Source: Bog-756 sp963745955 (GTDB lineage: Bacteria > Actinomycetota > Acidimicrobiia > Acidimicrobiales > RAAP-2). Taken from it: DNA of 64,000 nt. The first letter of the stretch is position 1. Every line of letters begins with the position of its first letter. A model generated the notes under the pieces. It saw only the letters and a list, made by a program, of their open reading frames with translations, was not told the origin of the DNA and searched no databases. The position numbers and the translations under genes are program-made. Of this stretch, positions 57,451 to 64,000 are shown in pieces. The DNA lies in assembly GCA_963745955.1 (NCBI GenBank), contig CAVUZI010000014.1, positions 62,001 to 126,000 on the forward strand. The letters are read 5' to 3'.

Positions 57451-58588
57451 CGAGGGACCACCCGCGGTGACGCTGCTCGATCCGAGGGGGACCAACGGCC
57501 ACGGTGAGGGCGGCAGCGGCCAGGACTCCGAGGGCGGCGCGCAGGCCGACGGCTTCGGCCACCCAGCCCACGACGACGGGACCCATGACCAGCCCGAGAT
57601 AGCCGACCGCCGAGACGGCCCCGACCACCGCTCCGGCCCGGGTCCGGCCGGCCCCGGCCTGGGCCAGCAGGAGCGGCCAGCACATCGAGATCCCCCCTGC
57701 GGCCACGACCAGTCCGACGGCGGCCAGCACCGCGGTGCCCGCCGTGGCCAGGATGGCCACGCCCACCGCCGCGGCACCGGCCCCGATCATCACTCCGCGA
57801 GCCGATCCCCGGTGACCGACGGTGGGCCCGAGCGTGAACCTGGCCAGTGCGGCGACCGAGTAGCCGAGCACGGCCCCGCCGGCTCCGATGAGGACACCCG
57901 AGGCGAGGTAGGTGCGCAGGAACAACACCCCCCAGAGCTCGATTCCACCTTCGACCAGGGCAGCGAGTGCGAACGCCCCGGCCAACAGGAGCAGGCGTTC
58001 GCGGCGGAGGAGTGAGAAGGTGCCTCCGAACGGCAACCGCTCGCCGCGCTCGCCGGCCGGGAGCGGGACCCGGTGGCACACGATGCCCAATCCGGCGGCG
58101 GCGAGGGCAACCCCTACCCACAGCCAGCGCCACGAGGAGCCGGCGCCGAGGAGGACTCCGCACATCGCCGCCCCGGCCGCGGCCCCGCCGTTGAACCGTG
58201 CGTGAAACGCGACCAGCCGTCCCGGCGTGTCGGCCAAGGCTGCCGTGGCCGCCACGTTGATGGCGATGTCGATGAGCCCCGCGTTCGCCACCATCACGAT
58301 GATGAGGAGCTCCACCAGCACCGGAACCCTGGCCACGGCGCCGAGCGTGAGGACCACGGACCAGGTGAGGAGCGCGGTCCCGAGCACCCTCCCGGTTCCG
58401 AATCGCTGGCACAGGGTCCCACCCACCGCGTTGGACGTGGCCGCACCGACGAGGGCGAGCGAGAGGAGGAGGCCGAACCCGCCGTTGGAGAGGTGCAGGG
58501 CCCGCTCGACGTCGGCCGCGGCAACCGCCCAGCCGCCCCAGAAGATGCCGAAGAGCACGAAGACCCAACCGACGGGTCGGAGACTCAC
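57278..58588 (-). CDS. Major facilitator superfamily transporter
   Basis: Membrane protein with about 12 helices from MSLRPVGWVFVLFGIFWGGWAVAAADVERAL onward. The frame as read gives 436 residues. Its last 57 residues are arginine- and proline-rich, lie antisense to the 3' end of the amidase gene, and do not look like an MFS tail. A one-base break near 57470 would instead end the protein at 57433 (SSGPVG), as in many other genes here. The gene overlaps the carbamoylputrescine amidase stop by four bases... in reverse order: it is the downstream partner of that gene and may carry a polyamine-related substrate. Confidence 0.78.
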   Translation of the reverse strand: MSLRPVGWVFVLFGIFWGGWAVAAADVERALHLSNGGFGLLLSLALVGAATSNAVGGTLCQRFGTGRVLGTALLTWSVVLTLGAVARVPVLVELLIIVMVANAGLIDIAINVAATAALADTPGRLVAFHARFNGGAAAGAAMCGVLLGAGSSWRWLWVGVALAAAGLGIVCHRVPLPAGERGERLPFGGTFSLLRRERLLLLAGAFALAALVEGGIELWGVLFLRTYLASGVLIGAGGAVLGYSVAALARFTLGPTVGHRGSARGVMIGAGAAAVGVAILATAGTAVLAAVGLVVAAGGISMCWPLLLAQAGAGRTRAGAVVGAVSAVGYLGLVMGPVVVGWVAEAVGLRAALGVLAAAALTVAVGPPRIEQRHRGWSLVRSGGVTPVPPWATPVPARPPGPGPTGVARCGVRTGPANPRGAHRPDHRGCSRPGCR

Positions 58589-59433
58589 GGCGACGTCGCG
58601 CTGATACCACCGTAGAGGTCAGGCCGCCGATCGCGGAACAGTCCCCAACCGGCTCGGTCTGCTGCTGCCTGGCCGAGGTCGAGCTCGGCATAGATCGTCT
58701 CTTCGGTGTCGCGCCCCGCCTGGGCGAGAGGTCTTCCTCGGTGGTCGACGATGAAGGACGACCCGTAGAACGTGAGCTCGTCCTCGCGCCCGATCCGGTT
58801 GGCCGCGGCAACCGGCACGTGGTTGCAGACCGCATGCCCGTCCATCGCACGGCGCCACATGTCGGCGGTGTCGTTGTCGGCCTGGCTTCCCACCTCGTTG
58901 CCTATCGCCGTCGGGTACAGCAGCAGATCGGCCCCTTGCAGCGCCATCATCCGGGCCGCTTCAGGGAACCACTGGTCCCAGCAGATGCCGACACCGATCC
59001 GCCCGTGACCGGTGGACCACGTCCTGAATCCGGAGTTTCCCGGGCTGAAGTAGAACTTTTCCTCGTATCCCGGCCCGTCCGGTATGTGTGCCTTCCGGTA
59101 GATGCCCAGCACGACCCCGTCCTCGACGATGGCGACGGAGTTGTAGTACAGGGGCGGGGCGGCTTCAAAGAAGGAGACAGGGACGACCACCCCGGTCTCC
59201 GCGGTGGCCTTCTGAACGGCGATGATGGCTGGATTCTCATCGGGAGCGGTGGCCCACGAGAAGAACTCCTGGCGCTCGTACTGGGGAAAGTACCGTCCCT
59301 CGAACAGCTCGGGGGGCAGGATCACATCGGCGCCGCCGGCGATGGCATCCGAGATCGCCGACACGACGGAGTCGCGGTTCTCCTCCCGGCTTTCACCAAA
59401 CCCCTGTTGGATCACTGCCAGTCGCACTGTCAT
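58585..59433 (-). CDS. aguB: Carbon-nitrogen hydrolase, N-carbamoylputrescine amidase
   Basis: 282-residue nitrilase-superfamily enzyme. The triad is visible: Glu in PPELFEGRYFPQ, Lys in YRKAHIPDGPGYEEKFYF and Cys in GVGICWDQWFPEAAR. These three contexts are diagnostic of N-carbamoylputrescine amidase, which yields putrescine, CO2 and ammonia. The gene for agmatine deiminase, which makes its substrate, starts 204 bases away on the other strand. The ATG at 59433 is preferred over the upstream frame extension to 59553, which is low-complexity. An MFS transporter follows with an ATGA overlap. Confidence 0.9.
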   Translation of the reverse strand: MTVRLAVIQQGFGESREENRDSVVSAISDAIAGGADVILPPELFEGRYFPQYERQEFFSWATAPDENPAIIAVQKATAETGVVVPVSFFEAAPPLYYNSVAIVEDGVVLGIYRKAHIPDGPGYEEKFYFSPGNSGFRTWSTGHGRIGVGICWDQWFPEAARMMALQGADLLLYPTAIGNEVGSQADNDTADMWRRAMDGHAVCNHVPVAAANRIGREDELTFYGSSFIVDHRGRPLAQAGRDTEETIYAELDLGQAAADRAGWGLFRDRRPDLYGGISATSP

Positions 59434-59637
59434 TGGCTGTCCCCGACTCGGCTGTCCGCCCGGCGGCGGAATTGGGAGGTGGTCCACTCGTCGTCTGCGC
59501 ACCCGACCGTCGTGCGCACCTGACCGTCCGTGCGCGCTTGACGGTATGCCCACCAGGACGCGGGTGGAAGCCTATCGGTTCGGCGCCGGCGGTAAGATCC
59601 TGGATCCAGCACATCGCTGAGCCAGGAGGCCGTCCGG

Positions 59638-60738
59638 TTGCCCTCTCCCATGCTTGAATCGACCCCGGACGTCGACGGGTTCCACATGCCGGGGGAGTGG
59701 GAGGCGCACGAGCGCTGCTACCTCATCTGGCCCGAGCGGACGGACAACTGGAGATCGGGGGCCAAGCCGGCGCAGGCCGCGTTCGCCGCGGTCGCCGATG
59801 CCATCGTCCAGAGCGAGCCGGTCACGGTGCTCGCCTCCGCCCGCCAGTGGGAGCATGCCCGGTCGACCTGTTCGCCATCGGTCCGGGTGGTCGAGATGAC
59901 CAGTGATGACGCCTGGATACGGGACACCGGCCCCACGTTCGTCATCAACCGGGCTCGTGGAGAGCGCAGGGCCGTGGACTGGGAGTTCAACGCGTGGGGT
60001 GGCATCGACGACGGGCTCTACTTCCCGTGGGCGAACGACGATCTGGTGGCGGCCAAGGTGTGCGAGCTCGAGCAGGTGTCCCGGTATCGGGCTCCGTTCG
60101 TGCTGGAGGGAGGGTCGGTGCACGTCGACGGCCAGGGGACCTGCATCACGACGGAGGAATGCCTCCTGAATCCCAATCGGAACCCCACCCTCTCCAGGTC
60201 CGACATCGAAGCCCACCTCGGCGCCTACCTGGGGGTCGAGAAGGTCATCTGGATTCCCCGCGGCGTCTGGGGTGACGAGACGGACGGCCATGTCGACAAT
60301 CTGGCGTGCTTCTCCCGACCGGGCCGGGTCCTGTTGACCTGGAGCGAAGAGAACGATGATCCACAGGCTGCGATCTCCCACGAAGCCCGTGCCGTGTTGG
60401 AGTCGGCCAGCGATGCCCGCGGGCGGCAGTTGGAGGTCGGCCTCGTGCCCTCACCGGGTCCACTGTCGATCACCGTCGAGGAGGCTGCCGGCATCGATCG
60501 CAGCGATTTCGCCCGTCCCCGGTTGGCTGGCGAGCGCATGGCCGGCTCGTACGTGAATTTCTTCGTCGCCAATTCGGTCGTGGTCTATCCGCTCCTGGAC
60601 GAGCGCCACGACGACGCAGTGCGGGAGCTGCTCGGCCATGAGTTCCCCGGCCGTCGTATCGAAGGTGTCCCGGGTCGGGAGATTCTTCTCGGTGGCGGGA
60701 ACGTCCACTGCATCACGCAGCAGGTCCCGCGTGTCTGA
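59638..60738 (+). CDS. aguA: Agmatine deiminase
   Basis: 366-residue enzyme converting agmatine to N-carbamoylputrescine. Features are FHMPGEWEAHERCYLIWPER, the substrate-binding DDAWIRDTGPTFV, a GGSVHVDGQGT loop, WIPRGVWGDETDGHVDN and the catalytic cysteine near residue 358 in GGGNVHCITQQ. TTG 59638 is chosen because AGGAGG lies eight bases before it; ATG 59650 would be 20 bases from that site. With the divergent aguB it completes agmatine to putrescine. Its 3' end overlaps the alkyltransferase-like gene. Confidence 0.93.
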   Translation: MPSPMLESTPDVDGFHMPGEWEAHERCYLIWPERTDNWRSGAKPAQAAFAAVADAIVQSEPVTVLASARQWEHARSTCSPSVRVVEMTSDDAWIRDTGPTFVINRARGERRAVDWEFNAWGGIDDGLYFPWANDDLVAAKVCELEQVSRYRAPFVLEGGSVHVDGQGTCITTEECLLNPNRNPTLSRSDIEAHLGAYLGVEKVIWIPRGVWGDETDGHVDNLACFSRPGRVLLTWSEENDDPQAAISHEARAVLESASDARGRQLEVGLVPSPGPLSITVEEAAGIDRSDFARPRLAGERMAGSYVNFFVANSVVVYPLLDERHDDAVRELLGHEFPGRRIEGVPGREILLGGGNVHCITQQVPRV

Positions 60739-61045
60739 GGCGGCTCAGGGGTTCGAAGACGATGTACGCCGGGTGCTCGAGAGACTCGGGCGCGGAACGG
60801 TGATGACGTACGGCGAGGTGGCGCTCGAAGCGGGCCACGCCGGGGCGGCCCGCGCCGTCGGCGCCGTCTTGTCCCGCGGTCACCCGGGACTTCCGTGGTG
60901 GCGGGTGGTGACCAGCACCGGGCGGCTCGTTCCGGGCCACGAACGCCAACAGGCCGGGCTCCTTCGCTCCGAAGGGGTGCGGGTCGACCATGGTCGGGTG
61001 GTCATGTCGGCCCGTTCGGCCGTCGATCCGATGTCGTTCCGCTAG
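60731..61045 (+). CDS. Alkyltransferase-like protein (MGMT DNA-binding domain without the acceptor cysteine)
   Basis: 104 residues corresponding to the C-terminal DNA-binding domain of O6-alkylguanine-DNA alkyltransferase: VMTYGEVALEAGHAGAARAVGAVLSRG, then PWWRVVTSTGRLVPG and GLLRSEGV. The alkyl-accepting cysteine of the PCHRV motif is replaced by tryptophan, which defines alkyltransferase-like (ATL) proteins. They bind O6-alkylguanine and flag it for nucleotide excision repair. The GTG start at 60731 overlaps the agmatine deiminase stop by eight bases. Confidence 0.87.
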   Translation: MSEAAQGFEDDVRRVLERLGRGTVMTYGEVALEAGHAGAARAVGAVLSRGHPGLPWWRVVTSTGRLVPGHERQQAGLLRSEGVRVDHGRVVMSARSAVDPMSFR

Positions 61046-61374
61046 AGCCAGCCGGCAACGAATGCGGCAAGAGCGAGCGCGAGCGTCCCGATGGTCAGCA
61101 TCCGGCCCGCCGGCCGGCTCAAGGCCGGCTGTGATCCGGCGGACATCCCTCTCCGATGGGCGATTCGCATCCCCGCGGCCCAGGTGGCCGCTCCGACTGC
61201 GATCAGTCCCAGCGCCACCACTTCCCGGTCGCCGTGCAGGGGCCACAGCCTCCGCAGCACGATGACGACGGTGACCGCCACCGCCAATCCCGACCGGTTC
61301 CACGCCAGGAGGGTTCGCTCGGCCGCCAGTCCGGAATCGACCCCACTGGACTCTTCCCCCGCATCGTCGTCCAA
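61042..61374 (-). CDS. DUF202-family membrane protein (second of a pair)
   Basis: 110 residues with three predicted membrane helices. The signature LAAERTLLAWNRSGLAVAVTVVIVL matches DUF202/YidH proteins. TTG 61374 is the start, with GAGGAGGGC ten bases before it. It lies 14 bases after the stop of another DUF202 gene. A single uninterrupted frame runs through both, but only because the first gene has a base inserted. Function unknown. The stop codon overlaps that of the converging alkyltransferase-like gene (CTAG). Confidence 0.78.
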   Translation of the reverse strand: MDDDAGEESSGVDSGLAAERTLLAWNRSGLAVAVTVVIVLRRLWPLHGDREVVALGLIAVGAATWAAGMRIAHRRGMSAGSQPALSRPAGRMLTIGTLALALAAFVAGWL

Positions 61375-61388
61375 GGTACGGCCCTCCT

Positions 61389-61746
61389 CTATTTCGAGCC
61401 GATCAGAGCCAGCACGACGGCGATGGCGGCGACTGCGGCGATGCCCACCGACAGCACGAGAGGCATCCGTGACCGAGGGATCGGATCGCCTCGCCGCATG
61501 GCGCGCTCGATTCCCCTGCCAGTGGAGAAAGCTCGTGACGGCGACCAGCGCGCCCAGCGCGATCAAGGGGAGACCGAGGATGCGTCGGCCACCGTCCACT
61601 TTGAAGTCGGGGAGAAGCTGGGTGGCCGCCACACCTGTGGCGATGAGAGCCAGGGCGGTACGGTTCCAGGCCAGGAACGTCCGTTCGTTGGCGTAGGTGA
61701 ACCTGGCATCCGGCTCTGCTTCGCCGTCGTTCGGGTCTTCGCTCAT
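61389..61746 (-). CDS. DUF202-family membrane protein (first of a pair; apparent frameshift near 61500)
   Basis: About 118 residues. The N-terminus FTYANERTFLAWNRTALALIATGVAATQL is the DUF202 signature. The third helix appears only after joining frames near 61500: RARH in one frame continues as AMRRGDPIPRSRMPLVLSVGIAAVAAIAVVLALIGSK, ending at TAG 61389. One extra base in GAGCGCGCC explains the break. This pair arrangement (two small DUF202 proteins in tandem) is common in actinobacteria; function unknown. Confidence 0.78.
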
Positions 61747-61832
61747 CGGGGCTGCACAGGGTTCACAGTACCGATTTCGGGGACGGCGACGCCGGTGGGG
61801 TCGGCCGGTGACTCACCCATGGTCGCTCGCGT

Positions 61833-62660
61833 TCAGCGGGCTGGGCGGGAGAGGTGCAGGTCGCTGATGACGGGCCCGGCCATCGCAGCCGCGAACCGGA
61901 ACGCACCGGAGCTGTAGACAGCGCAGGGGACGACCTGGCCGACCGAGTTGCCGCTCTGGTCGGGGCAGAAGTGCTCGCCATCGGGAGACCGTACGATGTC
62001 GTTCCTCACCCCCGCCACCGTGGGGCCGGTGCAGGGCTCGAATGCCAGGCAGGGGAGCATCCACACGAACGCCTGGTCGCGGCCCTCGACCGGCCTTCCC
62101 GCATCCACATAGGTGACCCGCCCCGGGTACGCCTCGGCCAGCTGGGCGAATGCCCGGTTCAGGTCGTCCCAGTGGGGGTCGTGCAGTGTCCACTGCCGGT
62201 AGTTGATGGGGGTGCCTTCCAGGTAGATGTGTGTTCCCACGGCCAGAAAGATCCGGATCGCCTGCGACATGGCCGAGCAGTAGCGGCTGATGGTCGAGCT
62301 CGATTCGGGTACGCAGCTCCGCATGCACGCCGTGAAGGTGTTCCCCGCGAACTCCATCACCACCACCCGGGGAGGGTGGTCACGGGCCACCCGGCGCATG
62401 TCGGGGAGCCAATCACAGGTGGCAGTGCCTCCGAAGACGAAATCGCCGACCTTCGCCCGACCACTGGCCTCGACCAGCGCGTTGAAGTACGGCGCCGCCT
62501 GGTAGGCGAGCGAGTCGCCGAAGATGTCCACCTCGACCTGGCCGGTCCGCGCCACCGTACCGGGATGGCCCGGGGGAGCCGAACTTGGCGAAGCGCACGC
62601 GGCCAACGCCAGAGCGGGCAGGAGAACGACCATACGCCGGAGCAATCCTCGACCACCCAT
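61833..62660 (-). CDS. GDSL/SGNH-hydrolase-like lipoprotein
   Basis: 275 residues. A lipoprotein signal (LLRRMVVLLPALALAAC) is followed by a GDSL-type start VDIFGDSLAYQAAPYFNAL, then GTATCDWLPDMRRV and VVVMEFAGNTFTACM (asparagine block). The later LAFEPCTGPTV and HFCPDQ segments carry conserved cysteines. It may be an esterase or O-acyltransferase-associated SGNH domain at the cell surface. The ATG at 62660 lacks a Shine-Dalgarno sequence, has GAGACT at -12 to -7 and a DosR-like box 36 bases upstream, so it probably belongs to the same regulon. Confidence 0.78.
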   Translation of the reverse strand: MGGRGLLRRMVVLLPALALAACASPSSAPPGHPGTVARTGQVEVDIFGDSLAYQAAPYFNALVEASGRAKVGDFVFGGTATCDWLPDMRRVARDHPPRVVVMEFAGNTFTACMRSCVPESSSTISRYCSAMSQAIRIFLAVGTHIYLEGTPINYRQWTLHDPHWDDLNRAFAQLAEAYPGRVTYVDAGRPVEGRDQAFVWMLPCLAFEPCTGPTVAGVRNDIVRSPDGEHFCPDQSGNSVGQVVPCAVYSSGAFRFAAAMAGPVISDLHLSRPAR

Positions 62661-62695
62661 CGGCAAAGTCTCGCTCGGGACCACGCGGAAGGCCT

Positions 62696-62710
62696 AGGGC
62701 CAAAGGTCCT
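62696..62710 (-). promoter_or_regulatory. DosR-like box of the GDSL lipoprotein gene
   Basis: On the minus strand this reads AGGACCTTTGGCCCT (14/15), 36 bases from the ATG. It sits between CGCGG and CCGCG arms that form a wider inverted repeat (about 62685-62719). Confidence 0.68.
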
Positions 62711-62734
62711 TTGCCGCGTGGGCAGCGACGCGGA

Positions 62735-63652
62735 TCAGGTCAGAAGGACGATCTTCCCCCGTACGTGGCCGCCCTCCAGCCGGCGGTACGCCTCCCGGAC
62801 CTCGGTCAGCGGGTAGGTGCCGGCGATCGGGACCTCGAGCCGGCCCGCGGCCACGAGCCCGGCCAGCTCGGAGAGGACCTTCGGGTCGGCTGCCGTGGCG
62901 CTGCCCTCTGCTTTGACCCCGAAGCGCTCGACGGCCGCGAAGTCGGCGATGGTGTCGATGCGAGGCGGTTCGACTCCGAGCTCGAGGGCCATCTCCACGT
63001 AGCCGTCCCCGAACGCGTCGATGAACGCGTCGACCCGGCCGGCAACCTCACCGATCCGCTCGATCGTCCCGTCACCGTAGGACACCGGCACCACGCCATG
63101 GTCCCGCAACCACTGGTGGTTGGCCGCACCGGCGAGACCGATCACACTCGCTCCGTGCATCGAGGCCAGCTGCACGGCGATGGAGCCCACCCCTCCGGCC
63201 GCGCCGGCGACCACCAGGGTGTCGCCCTCGCCCACCGAGACGGCCCGCACCGTGGCGTAGGCAGTGGTGCCGGCGACGAAGAGCGAGCCGGCCACCTCCC
63301 ATGGGACAGCCGGCGGCTTGGGGACGACGTCGGCCGCCTCGACCACGACGTAGTCGGCCTGACTCGCCCGGCGGTCGGTGTGGCCGAGGACTTCGTCGCC
63401 GACGGCCGGCTCGGTCACGTCCGGGCCGACCTCCTCGATCACCCCGGCGAGGTCGCTGCCCTGCCCGGAGGGGAACGTCGCCGGCCACCGCTCGTGCAGC
63501 AGGCCTCGGCGGATCTTGGCCTCCCCGATGTTGATGCCGGCCGCCCTGACCCTGACCAGCACCTCGCCCGGGCCGGGTACGGGGCGGGGGACATCGACCA
63601 CCTCGAGGACGTCGATATCGCCATACTCCTCGAACTTCACTGCTCTCGGCAT
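62735..63652 (-). CDS. NADP-dependent quinone oxidoreductase-like (zinc-free medium-chain) protein
   Basis: 305 residues of the QOR family. The N-terminal GroES-like domain includes PGEVLVRVRAAGINIGEAKIRRG, and the cofactor-binding loop is VVAGAAGGVGSIAVQLAS. The zinc-ligand cysteine and histidine of alcohol dehydrogenases are missing, as in quinone reductases. PLTEVREAYRRLEGGHVRGKIVL is the usual C-terminus. The ATG at 63652 has AAGGAGG upstream. It lies downstream in orientation from nothing obvious and appears to be monocistronic. Confidence 0.87.
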   Translation of the reverse strand: MPRAVKFEEYGDIDVLEVVDVPRPVPGPGEVLVRVRAAGINIGEAKIRRGLLHERWPATFPSGQGSDLAGVIEEVGPDVTEPAVGDEVLGHTDRRASQADYVVVEAADVVPKPPAVPWEVAGSLFVAGTTAYATVRAVSVGEGDTLVVAGAAGGVGSIAVQLASMHGASVIGLAGAANHQWLRDHGVVPVSYGDGTIERIGEVAGRVDAFIDAFGDGYVEMALELGVEPPRIDTIADFAAVERFGVKAEGSATAADPKVLSELAGLVAAGRLEVPIAGTYPLTEVREAYRRLEGGHVRGKIVLLT

Positions 63653-63864
63653 GGACACCTCCTTCCACCCTCGTTGCAACCTGGAAGGGGCATCGGTTAT
63701 GCCGGGGTCGCAGTGCCGGCGGCGGATCGACCGCCGTGGGGACGGGACCAGGCAGTAGCCTCGTGCGTTATGAGATCGAGGCCCACCGCGGGAACCGGCC
63801 GGAGCTGAGAGCGGCGGGGGATCGACGAGATCCCGGCCGTCATCGACACAAGGAGCGAATCGAC

Positions 63865-64000
63865 ATGTCCCTCTTCCAGCGGGCCCACGACATCGTGCAG
63901 GCCAAGGCCAACAAGGCGCTCGATGCGGCCGAGAAGCCCGACGAGATGCTCGATCTCTCCTACGAGCAGATGCTCGAGCAGATCACCCAGGTCCGTCGGG
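63865..64000 (+). CDS. PspA/IM30-family protein (5' end only)
   Basis: The first 45 codons are present: MSLFQRAHDIVQAKANKALDAAEKPDEMLDLSYEQ, the characteristic amphipathic start of phage-shock protein A / IM30 proteins that bind damaged membranes. AAGGAG lies eight to nine bases before the ATG at 63865. The gene continues beyond the window. Confidence 0.85.
   Translation, partial: MSLFQRAHDIVQAKANKALDAAEKPDEMLDLSYEQMLEQITQVRR

Noticed and set aside
61042..61746. Single 234-residue fused DUF202 protein
   Set aside because: Frame analysis shows two separate genes; the middle 35 residues of the long frame are arginine-rich noise.

Overview
The window is GC-rich actinobacterial DNA with densely packed genes, many GTG/TTG starts and many 4-base ATGA/GTGA overlaps between consecutive genes. 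The gene content (group 3b-type [NiFe] hydrogenase, DosR-type hypoxia boxes, acyl-CoA mutase with an acyl-CoA carboxylase, a deacetylase ending in 42-residue repeats) points to Actinomycetota, perhaps class Acidimicrobiia; the class is an inference. No rRNA, tRNA, CRISPR array, insertion sequence or phage gene was seen.

Layout. 1-6.7 kb: amino-acid metabolism, with a permease and glutamate dehydrogenase on the minus strand and a saccharopine dehydrogenase-like / aldehyde dehydrogenase / aminotransferase cassette on the plus strand. 6.7-12.1 kb (minus): CBS protein, acyl-CoA mutase large subunit and the two subunits of a biotin-dependent acyl-CoA carboxylase. 12.2-19.5 kb (minus): nine overlapping genes for a group 3b-type [NiFe] hydrogenase, its maturation protease and HypC. 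19.6-30.3 kb: a degenerate DD-carboxypeptidase, an erythromycin-esterase / phosphoribosyltransferase / alpha-beta hydrolase operon, a PhoU-like protein paired with a half-length pyruvate phosphate dikinase, a repeat-bearing polysaccharide deacetylase and a site-2 protease. 30.6-42.6 kb: an ACP / fatty-acyl-AMP ligase / acyltransferase fusion, a slipin, then GAPDH, three pyruvate:ferredoxin oxidoreductase subunits, a GltD-like iron-sulfur flavoprotein, and PEP synthase. 42.8-64 kb: a CYTH-CHAD protein, TldD/TldE, an HxlR regulator divergent from an AhpD-like gene, a GH65 lipoprotein and kinase, an SDR and an alcohol dehydrogenase, a PhyH dioxygenase, a D-threonine aldolase-like enzyme, an amidase, the two agmatine-to-putrescine genes, an alkyltransferase-like protein, two DUF202 genes, a GDSL lipoprotein, a quinone oxidoreductase and the start of a PspA gene.

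The unifying signal is a 15-bp asymmetric box, approximately GGGACNTYYGGCCCT, found upstream of at least ten genes and always in the same orientation relative to transcription. It closely resembles the mycobacterial DosR/DevR dormancy box. In six cases its proximal edge lies 35-36 bases before the start codon, with a nANNNT -10-like hexamer at -12 to -7, which suggests leaderless DosR-type promoters. The controlled genes match known DosR-regulon families (an HRP1-like CBS protein, the PRTase/erythromycin-esterase pair, a group 3b hydrogenase) and add GAPDH-PFOR, PEP synthase and a dikinase fragment. Together they would form a hypoxia or energy-starvation programme in which pyruvate oxidation and hydrogenase dispose of reductant. 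No DosR/DosS gene lies in the window.

At least eighteen reading-frame breaks interrupt otherwise intact conserved proteins, almost all explained by one extra base. This pattern suggests consensus-sequence errors rather than mass pseudogenisation. Affected genes are given over their full inferred span.
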